From Pezizomycotina sp. ARF18 (lineage: Eukaryota; Ascomycota): a DNA stretch of 64,000 nucleotides. Position 1 is the first letter of the stretch, and each line of letters opens with the position of its first letter. This document shows, piece after piece, positions 24,901 through 36,006 of the stretch. Location: the NCBI GenBank assembly GCA_002224055.1, contig AZLU01000064.1, positions 1-64,000 on the forward strand. Direction: 5' to 3'. Under the pieces are notes generated by a model that worked only from the letters and a program-made list of their open reading frames with translations, was not told the DNA's origin and made no database searches. The position numbers were made by a program, and so were the translations under genes.

Positions 24901-26296
24901 GAAGGCTGGGCAATCTGATCGTCCGAAAGATATCGCGCCAGGCCCATCCATTCCTCCCCTTTTGCCTCATTCTTCTTCTTTCTGCCTTTAGAGTCGGGTA
25001 CAAGGCTTTCCTCGCTGGTGCCCCAAATAGGAAGCATTTCTCGCAAGCTCCTCCACAAATTTCCTGTAGGACGATGGTTGACGGGAAATGCAGTGTCTCT
25101 ATATGCTTCAGCTCTCAACACCATGCGCTCGCCGTGCTCAAGCAAAGATTCCTTGTAGTCTAAATTTCGTTTCATTTGTACTTTGGGCTCCTTGAACTGC
25201 AAATAAACATCTGCTTGTATTGATCGAAGGGAGAACGGGACTAAAGGTGTCGAGAAGAAAGAAATCAGCATACCATCGACAGCAAGATAAAATCGCACGG
25301 GACACCGAAAAATGATACAAATAAGCTCCAACGATATCGTACAGTACTTTGTAGCGTCGATGCTGCCATATACATCAGTCCAGTGAGCAACAACGATTGA
25401 CGGCGTGTTGTTATTTCGAGCACCATAGCACCCTTATGACATTCAATTCGGATTGGAAGCATGGAAAGGTATAGCGATGAGCCTGGATCAAACTGCGCCG
25501 AGCTGCGAAGTAGAGCTGGATTGACAGTTCCATCCTCGTCAGCAACACTGTGCGCTATATCCTCGGTCTTCTCCGACATGGGCGTTGCAGCGGTTTCGGA
25601 AACGGCCCGTTTTCGCATTCCTTCGGCCTGCACGGTAGATCTATCGCCGTCGGCTTCGTCCTCGTTGGCACTCATGGCCGCAACAATGCCGTCGTACACC
25701 GGGCTCCTATTGTAAACGAACCATTCCAAACCCTCGACTCTCACGAGTATACGGCATGACAATCCCGAGGCAGTCTTGCCGTCCTCCGCTCGAACGAGCT
25801 CTTCCGAGCCAGCCTGTCGGACTTTACGAAGCCAGTATCTCCAAGTAACGTGACCGGACCCGACGACGATGGTTTCGTTGGAGCCCTGATACCGTACATT
25901 TGCGAAGAATATTCTACCGCCGAGGATGCTAACCTGGAGAGCTCCGATGTCGACGTCAACACGATAGTAGTGCCAGGTCCAAGCACGAACAGCGTACGAT
26001 ATTATTGTCCGATGAGGCGGTTGAAGTAAAAAGGAAGAAGAGAGCCCTGGAGGTAGTAAAACCAAAAGTCGGTTAAAGACTGGTCTAAGTGAATGGGATG
26101 TAAGTCAACGTATCCTTACAGCACGGAACAGACAAAAAGTTCGACCAAAAATATCCTGAGAGATACGCGTCTTCGTTAGCACCTGCTTGAAAAAGGGAGG
26201 GTTTAAGTCCTGAGCAACGAGCAACCATTACCAATTGAACCTGTCCACATTGCTTCCACCGAGTGCCTGTATGGTGAGGCCATCATTGCCTGCCAT
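15984..26296 (-). CDS. CSF1: Csf1, bridge-like lipid transfer protein (BLTP1 family)
   Basis: A very large membrane-contact-site protein, known in yeast as 'fermentation associated', of the repeating beta-groove family thought to channel lipids between organelles. The start is built from small exons: exon 1 MAGNDGLTIQALGGSNVDRF (ATG at 26296, donor GTAATG), then after branch site GCTAAC and CTCAG comes WIFLVELFVCSVL. A third exon gives LALFFLFYFNRLIG, so the N-terminus carries a membrane anchor. Next come family signatures ISYAVRAWTWHYYRVDVDIG, LGGRIFFANVRYQG, HVTWRYWLRKV and, further on, YYTFTPIKYYTNIDFTDFK. The C-terminal third has DVGWNYSRISFIRSMW and ends EDAYSRILGSS at 15984. About 3,000 residues, normal for fungal Csf1. 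Many one-base frame changes split it into apparent fragments, but order and strand are collinear throughout. Confidence 0.93.
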
Positions 26297-27291
26297 TACG
26301 ACAGCGTTCACCAAGCGATCGTGCGATAACGGAGGGTATTCGTTTCTAAAGGAAAGAAAGCAAACGGGAAGAGATAAAAACACGAAACTTCACTCCTTCT
26401 TTGAATATCTATCTTATCATCTTGTCCTATTTGGAGCTAACCTGATGATTCAAAAAACAGTTGACGTCGAACAGATCTTTACTCGCACACGTATTTTTGG
26501 CTTCTCGGGTGTTTAGTTCTTTGAAGGTTGTTCGGTAGTTTGATAAAAAGCGAGTTTCCTGTAAATGCAAATGGAATGGATATTTTTAGTGGCCTATTCT
26601 TCATGCTAATACTGGGTACAGAGCCGCATCTGCAAGAAAGGGAGCCCACCTTAAACTAACACAACCCATGTCATCACTGTCATCACGCACTTCTTCTCTA
26701 ATAAGTCTAATAAGGAAGGCTGTCACTTGATCTTGAAGACCTGAACGACGAAGAAAAAAGCAAGAAGAGCAAGGAATTCATTGCATATTATATTGCCTTT
26801 TTTTTTTTTTTTGGGTGCTGTGACGCAGAAAATTTTGCAGGAGCTGACGACTACGTAACGATAGTTATCCCCTTCTCCGCTATAAATCCTTGTACATTTT
26901 TTTTTTCTTTTTTCTTTTTTTTTATATTTTTGGTGTTTTGGAGGTTTTTTATTTTTAATTAAAACCTTTCTTGATCTTCTTAAACATCATCCCTCTCCTT
27001 CCCTAACTAAACGATTCCTCCTCTCTTCCATTATACCCTTTCCTCCTCCCGCGACGGTCATGTCCATCACCAAGTACGAAGATAGCCCCTGAAGAGTATC
27101 GCACTCCCGTCTTTTCTTTTTCGTCCTATCGCCAGATTTTCGATTCTTCCCGTCCCTTCTGGTGGGTCCAAATCACAGCGACCGCCCCCGTTATCGAGAC
27201 ACGCCTCCTTAATCCATTTGCACCACGAATCACGAATCCATCAACAAATACATAACCGCATTAACCAAGAAACAGCTAGAAAGGGCCTGTC
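26297..27291. promoter_or_regulatory. Divergent CSF1/TMEM184-family intergenic region
   Basis: About 1 kb between two divergent starts. It is rich in T-runs (26800-26813 and 26890-26935) followed by C/T-rich sequence at 26990-27070 that resembles the pyrimidine-rich leader of many fungal promoters. No gene is seen. Confidence 0.5.
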
Positions 27292-28279
27292 ATGGTGGGT
27301 GCCCTAGATCCCGGAGGTTCAGGAGCAAGACTGGGACAGCTGGCTGTTACCCTAGCCGGAATATGTTCGATAACGGCAACAATACTGTCGTGCTTGTAAG
27401 TTGGAACAACGAAAATCTATCCCTGCCTGGTAAAACGTGAAATGGGACTTTTTGACCGCTAACGTTCTCCGATAGTTCGATATGGCTCCAACTGTAAATA
27501 TAACCTTCTGAATCTACGAATACTCGTCATGGCTTCTTTTCGGCACTTAGAACTTCGCTTACATCTACTCTCAAATATAGGAAAAACTATCGCAAACCCC
27601 TACTACAACGATACGTCGTCCGTATACTATTAATGTACGTCCTTATCCTTGCCGCTGATTTTGGGACGATGATGGTCGAATACTCACATTTTTTTTTTCG
27701 ATCTTTAGGGTACCCATATACGCGATCTCGTCTTGGGTTAGCTTATTGTCTCTGACCGCTGGCTTCTTTCTTGATCCTATCCGAGATGTTTACGAGGTGC
27801 GTTTGTTCCGAACAAGTTGATGGGAGAAAACGTATGTTTCGTAACTAATACTGTCCAAAGGCATTTACGATCTATACATTCTTCCAACTCTTGATCAATT
27901 TTCTGGGAGGAGAGAGGTCTCTTATCATCATGACCCACGGTCGTGCACCCACACACACCTTTGGCCAATGAACCACATCCTACCCAAAGTCGACATCAGC
28001 GACCCGTACACATTCCTCAACATTAAGCGAGGTATCCTCCAATACGCTTGGCTTAAACCTATCCTCGCCGTCTCCACGATCGCCATGAAAATCGGTGGTG
28101 TCTATCAAGAGGGCTACGTGGATTGAATAGTGGCTACTTCTGGAGTGGTATCATATACAATGTCTCCGTTACCCTGAGTCTGTACAGTTTGGGAATGTTC
28201 TGGGCTTGTATGCACCGGGATTTGCAGCCTTTTAGGCCGGTACCCAAGGTAAGGAACCCTATATTTGACTTTTTGCTTT

Positions 28280-28314
<35 letters not shown>

Positions 28315-29726
28315 GTATATATAACATCACTAACAAATACCCTATATGATAGTTTCTCTGTATTAAACTGATCATTTTCGCATCGTACTGGCAAGGGTTT
28401 TCCTTTCCATTTTGGTCTGGTTGGGCGTGATCAAGGATGTCGGCCATTATACGCCGGACAATCTGGCCAGAGCTATCCAGGATTGTCTTATCTGCATAGA
28501 ACTTCCTGCGTTCGCGATCGCCCATTGGTATGCCTTCTCGTGGAAGGATTACGCAGATGCCACAATCTCTTCCGCGCGCATGCCCGTTAGATTTGCTTTC
28601 CGAGACGCTTACGGTATCCGAGATCTTATTGAAGATACTAAACTTACGTTCGGCGGAAAGGGATACGACTACCGAGGATTCGATAGTGCTGGTGAGACCA
28701 CCATGGTTCACCGGAAAGCGCTGGCAGGATGGCCCGGATAATGGACGGAATGAGGTACGAGAGGGGCGGAAAAGGTAAATACTGGATACCGAAGCCTACT
28801 TCGGGCAGCAGGGCCGCGCTTCTCGCAGGAGCAAGCTCGGCCTTCGGTAGAACAGACCCGGAAGCTAGGAATGCCGTAGAAGGCAACACCCGGTGGTATG
28901 GCTCTACGGACGGGGGAGATGTGCATATGGAGATTGATGACGAAGATGAAAATCTCTATAAGAATGCTCGAGCGATGGAGTTTGGCGATTATAATGTAAG
29001 ATCTTTTTGGCAAAGATAACCTCACACACATTGGGAATGCTCGGGAGTTTGCTAATAATTATACGATGTTGTAGTATCCTGTTGTCACGGCCCACATCCC
29101 ATACACTAACCGTCGATGGAAAATGCCCCGGGACTCTGGATTGATCACGACTGCCACGAATCAATCTCTGTTACGGCCTGAACTCGTTACGCGGCCCACC
29201 CGCAAGAAGAGTTCAAAATCAACAAAGGGGAAAAGAAGGCCGCCGAACCGGCAACGGAGGAAGAAACAGAGAATCTGATTAGCCAGGTTCCTGATCTCTT
29301 AGACCGAATGAACTATACCGGTCCGCTCGTCGTCTTCCAATCATCGGAGCGATCTGGCGTTGTCGACCTAGTCGTCGAAGATACCGAAGCCGAAGAAGTG
29401 GAAGGGTGAGGGCAAGGAAGGAAGGCGGTCCCGCTGGAATCAGGTCGAGCCGAAGCGTTTTATCCGACAATACCACCCGACAAGCAAGGCGAAGAGATTC
29501 GCGAAGGCTTTGAACCTGGCGACGATCCTACACTGGATAATCAGACGCGTAAGGCGGATGATTCCAACCCGGAGCTCGCCAGGCATTTGTTGTCTCTGAG
29601 GATGACGACAACGATGATAATAATGACGAGGCCGAGACACCAACGCCGAAGAATCTGCACAAGTATGGAAGCATGGCGAGGAACACAATCCCTGGGGAGA
29701 TGACCGTGCCGTATGAGTCTGCGTAG
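27292..29726 (+). CDS. TMEM184 / Ost-alpha (DUF300) family multispanning membrane protein
   Basis: Member of the organic solute transporter Ost-alpha/TMEM184 family; the function in fungi is not settled, and yeast relatives are vacuolar or endosomal. The start MVGALDPGGSGARLGQLAV leads into TM1 (LAGICSITATILSC). Later exons give KNYRKPLLQRYVVRILLMVP, YAISSWVSLLSLTAGFFLDP, YEAFTIYTFFQLLINFLGG, LPKVDISDPYTFLNIKRGIL and IQDCLICIE, all family hallmarks over about seven TM helices. An intron at 28249-28352 contains T(29) and a CACTAAC branch site. The long cytosolic tail is hydrophilic and acidic and ends MTVPYESA at 29726. One-base frame changes occur near 28110 and in the tail. Family assignment is strong. 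Confidence 0.9.
28282..28310 (+). repeat. T(29) homopolymer in an intron
   Basis: Lies between donor GTAAGG (28249) and the acceptor at about 28352 of the TMEM184-family gene. Confidence 0.9.
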
Positions 29727-32165
29727 AAGGGCGTTGTATGACTACCTTTTTTTCTTTATGAAAGAAAATAAAGGTCCCATGTACGACTGATTGGGCATTT
29801 TCTTTTTTGAAATCTTTTTTGAAAGTTGCATAAAGTATTTTTCTTTCTCACTCACGGAGGCCTGCTTGGGAGTTGGTGGCGCATATTAACTTCTTATCGC
29901 AAGTTATCTTGTTTATCATCTCGCTGCTTTTTTTTTTTTCCTTTTTTTTCTCAAGTCCGTTCGTACAATGTGATCCTTGCTGCTTTTCTGCTTCGTTTCT
30001 TACTGTTCAACTCGAAAACTATGCAGATATATTGCTCTGCAAACTCCAGCTTTCAGAAATAAATCATTCCGTGCAGGTATCATTTATTAAGCTATCTTAT
30101 ATCCTTATTTTTCCTTCATCTTTTGCGTCTTGTCATTTTCTGCACTTCTAACAATTATTATCACAATATTCTATTTCAAACTTGTCTCATTAAGCCAATC
30201 ATACAAGGGTACCAGACGGTGCCTGGCGGAGTAGGAGACTCTGGAAGATCTATAGAACAAACAACCGACTTCTATTGCAGTAAAGTTATAGAATGGGATT
30301 GTTTTCTGGCAATCAATCAACTCGGCGCCATGTGAAATTCGAAACTTGATTTGCAATATTATATCTATTGCTCTATATATATATATACTTACTTATATGC
30401 CTATTTTAATTAAAAGCGCAGTTTCTTGGATCGAAGCTTGATCAAGCACAGGAATTTTCCTTCTATTATAATATTACTTTAGTTAGCGTCGTATACAATA
30501 CCTTGCACGAAATTTTTCGGATAGGGCTGTATCAGAAGCCCCGAAGCAGTTTTTTTCGAGGTATTTCTTCTTGGAAGCAGACATATAAAACATACGAGAT
30601 TTGCTGAATCAAGCAAGACGTGTATCTATTTTTGAAGCATTTTTCCATTTTCATTTATCGATTGACAAGGACCACCTACCTGTAAACCACTCGATAGCGG
30701 AAATCCCGTTGTATATTTTAAATTGCACGCTGGAGACTTCCGGTTGGTTTGATTGGCGACTGCTGGCGTAGTTTCAGATTTGGCAGGGTCCAAACTACTT
30801 TAAATTCTTTAGTCGCTGCTTGTATGATTAGCCGCCACTCTCTTCCAAAAACCCCCCACGCACAAAAAATAAACCTATACTAGACAAATCTTCCTCAACA
30901 ACCACCTACAGTCACTAGTAACAATAATAAACAGCTCACAGTTACCAATGCCCTGTGCAGTCAACGCGACTAATAAAAATGCATCATGACGCGCAGGATG
31001 AAGAAACAGCAGGAGGAGACACCGCAAGAACGGCCGTATACGTCCATAAACTGCTTGGGAGCCCTGGAGACTGGCGTTTCTGCAGCCAGCAGAACCTCCG
31101 ATCTTTCAGAAGGGGATGATGTGAAACGTCCGCATCACGTTATTTCTTTGCTTTTTTGCTTTCTCTCTCTTTTTTTTTTTTTTCTTCCAGTCACCCAGTT
31201 GTCTCGACTCCTCGTGGGGATTATCACACCCCAGACCCGTTCGATAATGCGCGTGCTCGTCTGAAGAATGCAAGAACGGGTATCTTGCATCGGCCTATTG
31301 GGCAATATCTCTCAAGCTTTTTTGCTCTTCCTCTGTTGTAAATTGTCCGCCCTCTTTTTTCTTTTCTTTTTTTTATCCCGCTTCATTCTTCAGACGTCAG
31401 GTTTTTCCAAACCTTATTTCTATTTTTGACTACATTTTGCGGTCCTGGGGGTTGTTTTTCGATTATCGCGTTCCGCTACGTGGAACCCCACTTCCAACAT
31501 GCCATAGCTCTTCCTCGAGTTCCAGGATGGTTTTTTTCATTGGAATTCTCTCAAAATAAGCTATCTGCCTATCATATCATCCAGACATGAAGAGGTAGGG
31601 AAAGAAAAGAAAAAGTATGTTGTAATGAGTTCTTTGAGTTATATAAATATAAAGAGAAAGTTGTGAGACAATAAATTTTTTCTATTTATTTATTTCGTTC
31701 TTTTTCTTTTTGCGATCGAGTCGGTTTTGTCCTCATACCCTGAGACGGTCACGTTTTGCCGCAGGCTCTGACTTCAATACTTCGTTTTTTTCTTTTCGTA
31801 TTGCATATTTTCTTTCGTTTTTCTTATATGAAGCTTTTTATCTTCTTTTTCTTTTCCTTTTTCACTTTCTTTTCTTGTATTTGAACGGAGCCAGCTCGCT
31901 CGAGGATCGATTCTTGAACGTCGCGATATATAGGAACACGATCCTGTTTCAATCTTTAACGCACTTTCGTTCTCTTGCCCTTCTTGTATTGTCTTCCATC
32001 TCATTTCGTTTTATTCCGTTGTTGATTTTGCTATTCCTGTTTTAGCCTCCTTCATTCACGCAGTTATCTTGACGATATTTGCGATTCATCCTTTCCTCAT
32101 ACCTACCCTCTTTCTTATATACCTTTATTTTTATTTTTTTGATGCTGCAGCATCCTTTACTCACA
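29727..32165. other. Long intergenic region or 5' leader, no certain gene
   Basis: 2.4 kb of T-rich sequence. Around 30979-31125 there is a short stretch of better codon-like composition (a frame from ATG 30979 ending at a TGA near 31120), which could be an upstream ORF or non-coding exon of the next gene. The rest, including 31130-32150, is pyrimidine-rich on the plus strand and looks like a promoter and long leader. Confidence 0.4.
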
Positions 32166-34332
32166 ATGCCTATCAGCGATCCTTCCAAAACCTCGTCGGC
32201 TACTGTTTCCATGCTGCGATCCGCAGCGCGACGAACCCGACGGTGATGAGGAGGACCGTTCACTCCAGCAAGAGCGACGGGATCGGCGAATGAGAGCATA
32301 CCCCACTTGCATTCCAGGACAGTGTCCTGGACGTCGTTCTTTCAACCGACCTTCCAACCTGCGACTCCGCAACGGAAATCGCAGAGCGTGCAGAGTGTGC
32401 AGAGCATGCAGAGGGTCGTATTGCCGGAGCCTGATGTTCGACACAGCGTGCAGAGCATACAGAGCGTCCGGAGTTTTCAAAGCGCTAGGAGCGTATCAAC
32501 AATTGCGTCGATGGGAATGACACCGGAAATCATGTCGAGTCCGAGATTTGCTGGTATGTGGATAGAAATATATATTAGATCATTTGGTGGACATAAACTA
32601 ACATCCGCCTTGTACGAGGTAGTCTCAGTGTACAATTCCGCTAGAATATCAACAGAGCAACCACGGCTCATAGACGTGCAGATTCCTTCCCGGCCAAGGA
32701 GAGCTCGTGCTAACACTGTGCCATTATCACCAACTTCGATTCCCTCACCGGTCGCTGGACCTTCTTCAAGCAGAGGAGCTACCTTTGCTGAACGGTTCGA
32801 TGCCATTGCTATCACAAATAATGCAGACCTAGTGAGCAGCAGGGAGAGCTTGATTTCGCAGCGCCGCCAGACTGTTTCCGTATGCAACTTCTCTCGGCCG
32901 ACGGTCTCGCTTCATGACGACATTATGAGCCAAATAGAAGACGACTGGGCGGGAAGGTCACCTATCAGAAGGCTTCCTTCTTTGACGGGCTCTGCGGGCG
33001 ATAACGAGGGCTTGTCGCCGAACGCCAGGGACGTCGTTGCCGTGAGCCCGACGCCTTCGAGCATGAGCTCAGGCAGTAGCAACAGCGGGTGGACGTTCCA
33101 GCCTCTCTGCGCTCGTCAGCTCCGTCGACTGCCACGTCAACCCCCATGAAGTGTTTTCGCCGGCGAGCGAGGCTCAAACGCCGCTCACTCCGCCTGACAG
33201 GCAGCCACTCGTTCAAGTTAGCGGTAACGGCTCGCCGACGCAGGAAAACGGCATAAGACGCCGAAAAATCATACAAGCTCTCGAAGAGAAATCTATCCTC
33301 GAACGGCGCTTGATTGAGCTAGAGAAGATGATAGCTGCACGGAGGGCTGAAGCTGATCGAGCGCTCGCCAATATTTTGTCTGAGGAAGACGACGATGAGC
33401 CAAGAAGTATTGGTAAACTTCCCTATAACTCTCCTTAAAGCAAAAAAAAAAAATTGAGTTAGCAAGTCATAATTCAATTTTTGGCGTTTTAGCTATATTG
33501 CCCTTTTCTTTTGTCGTGCGATATTAATTATCTGCTCCTCTTTTTTTTTTTATTAAGAAGGTTCCATCACTGATATAGCGACCACAATTCGGATGGCGGC
33601 TTGCAGGGAGGATCAGAATCTACAGATGTCGCACCTGAAGCACAACGCGCATGGCCAACGGACGACCAATCAAACCTTGTCATCCCGGTATACGTTCCGA
33701 GAACGACCGAGGACGCTGGTATCCAGATCGCGCCCTGCCAAGGTCCACTGGCTCATAGGAGACCCCGCAGACGGCCGCATCTCACACGGCTGCAGATCGA
33801 TACGGCATCCGCCGTTGTTCCAAGGCTAGTCGGCCCGGCGCGATCTGCCACGGAACCAATCCAAGCTGCACATGCCACTGCACCTCTTGCGAACCATACC
33901 CCTGTGCAGCAGAGGACCCCCGCTACGGCCGGTGGCGCTATTTCTTCTGCGGTAAGCCGTATCTCTAGCTGGCTCTTCGGTGAAGAAACCCAGTACGTAA
34001 GGGCCACACCAAGGCGCCCAAGCTTCGGCGGGTACGCTGTTGGAAGATCTCCCCGGGAGGGAGGTTCATCCAAGCTCACCACGTCGGCATCACGCCAACT
34101 TCCCCTTACATGACTGCCGCAGCTATATCTGCCGTACTAAGGCAGCACGGCCGGGAACAAAACCTGAGGACATCATTGCCCGGGACCCCGCCCGCCTTAC
34201 CAGGAGGTTGACCCTAACCCTAGCCCCAGCTTCCAGTCGGTGATCTCAGGAAGCTCACCACAGTCATCGCCAACGGTGGCACCGATTAGTCTCAACTTTG
34301 ACAGTCAGAGACCAATTATGACTGTACTATAA
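32166..34332 (+). CDS. Uncharacterised Ser/Pro-rich protein with a short coiled coil
   Basis: Not recognised. The probable start is MPISDPSKTSSATVSMLRSA at 32166, followed by an acidic/basic patch and a Ser/Gln/Val repeat region (SQSVQSVQSMQ and SVQSIQSVRSFQSARS). After an intron (GTATGT at about 32555) come polar stretches with many SP and RRxS-like sites, for example PTVSLHDDIMSQIEDDWAGR. A charged helix follows at about 33260-33400 (RRRKIIQALEEKSILERRLI) that should form a coiled coil. Past a second intron (about 33425-33557) the frame continues through GGAISSAVSRISSWLFGEE and ends SLNFDSQRPIMTVL at TAA 34330-34332. At least five one-base frame changes are needed. The protein looks largely disordered, soluble and a likely phosphorylation target; no enzyme motif is seen. 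Confidence 0.6.
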
Positions 34333-34516
34333 ATGACTTTTATTATTTTCTATTTATTTATTTATTTTTTTTATTTTTGTGGGTATTGTTTTTACTTTAT
34401 GTTTATTTCATGCCTTTTCTATGTTAACTTCATGACAGGATCACCGGAAACAAGGGGCTTAAAAAAAAGTATATATCTATCCAACTTATCTGAGGCGTAG
34501 TTTTACTGTTTTTTTG

Positions 34517-34548
<32 letters not shown>

Positions 34549-36006
34549 CATGTACGCCTCTTCTTCTCCTCTTGTTCAGGTTTCCTTCACCTGTTATTTC
34601 TATGTGTGGTTTGATAGCGTTACATCCTCTATTCTTGTATAGCTTTTTTTCTTTTTTTTATATTACGATACCACTCCCAGGGCCCAGCAGCCCTACGCTC
34701 ATTCATTTGCAGATGGCTCAGGTGTTTTTGTGTTCTTCTTTCCTTGATATCTAAATATTACTCTACTATATTTTACTCCTCTCTCGTTTGTCTTTTCCTT
34801 TCGATATCCTTTCCCTAAAGTGAGTCACTTTTAAGGGTGACAAGTTCCAGACCCCGCCGGTGAGAAAAAGAGTTTTGGGAGGGTTGGAGCTTCATTTCAA
34901 GCTCAAAAGAACAAAAAAAACGGATTTATCCGCTTTATGTCCGAACCCTCGTGAACTAGCTTCACCGCCATCTATTTTTATCCGGGGTTCAGAACGGGCC
35001 TCAATGGCCAATTTCGTCCTTCAAAAAAAGGAACAAAAGTCAATTGGAGACCTTACGCTCCATGTGTCGCTAGACTCTTTTATTTGACAATTCCAAAGAT
35101 GAATGACTGAAATACAGTCATAGCATATTTTAGCTCTCTCTCTCTCTCTTTCGCCTTGCATGCTTCGCCTCCAGGTGTCATATCTTGTGAGCTCATATGC
35201 TGAGACTACCAACTAGTGATACTAGCTAGCTACTTGATAATTGATAATACTCATGCCATTGAATTTTTTTGTTTTCCATAGCCCTACGAGAGGGAAGTAG
35301 GGCATTTTTTCTTTTTCCCTCCTGCTATTGGATCTTCTTGCTGGACCTGCCAAATATGTGCCGCAAACGGGTCACGGTCTTTTCGTGGAGGAAAGAAGGA
35401 TTGCTTATCATTGGGAAAACATTCTGTATAGAAGATTCTTACCAATACTGGCACTTCAATAGCTGTATTATGACCTATTATATGTATATGGATAATCATA
35501 CTATCAAGTAGTATTTTGCCTCTCAATCGAGCTGCTTAGCTTTTTGAGTCTATTCTATCTACACATAATATAAATACCCTTATCATATAGCTTGCTGATA
35601 TATCAATTCCTTCCTTATTTAAGCCAATAGCCGCCCTCCATTGCTTTCTTTTTTTCCCTCTCTTCCCCTCCTCAGGGATTTGCCCACACAAAAAAAAATT
35701 TCCAAATGTAAAAAAAAAAATTTGCTCGTAGTCTAAATAATTTATTTTATTCTCCAAAGCAGAAAATTTTTTCCCTCTTCCTAACCCAACAAACACCCAC
35801 CACCATTTCTTTAGACAAGACAAAAGATCCAGTATAAAAACCAACTATCACAAAAATACTGCCCCGTCTTCTGAAATAGAGGTCTGGGTAGCTGATATCT
35901 AAAGTAGATCCTTACTTTAGATTCATCAATTTACAATAAAAGAAATCCTTTTTTTTTTTTCTTTTCTTTTTCTTTTAGTATCTTTTAAGGAAAACTAACC
36001 GTCAAG
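34333..36006. other. Intergenic region upstream of EF2
   Basis: 1.7 kb, T-rich, with T(29) at 34517-34545 and a CT repeat near 35133-35150. Pyrimidine-rich sequence at 35950-35985 (about 20-60 bp before the EF2 ATG) is typical of strongly expressed fungal genes. Short frames at 34860-35087 and 35269-35511 have no coding support. Confidence 0.5.
34517..34545 (+). repeat. T(29) homopolymer
   Basis: An uninterrupted T run in intergenic DNA between the Ser/Pro-rich gene and EF2. Confidence 0.9.

Noticed and set aside
28123-28394. Frames across 28123-28394 on both strands
   Set aside because: They combine a real exon of the TMEM184-family gene with its T(29) intron and are not separate genes.
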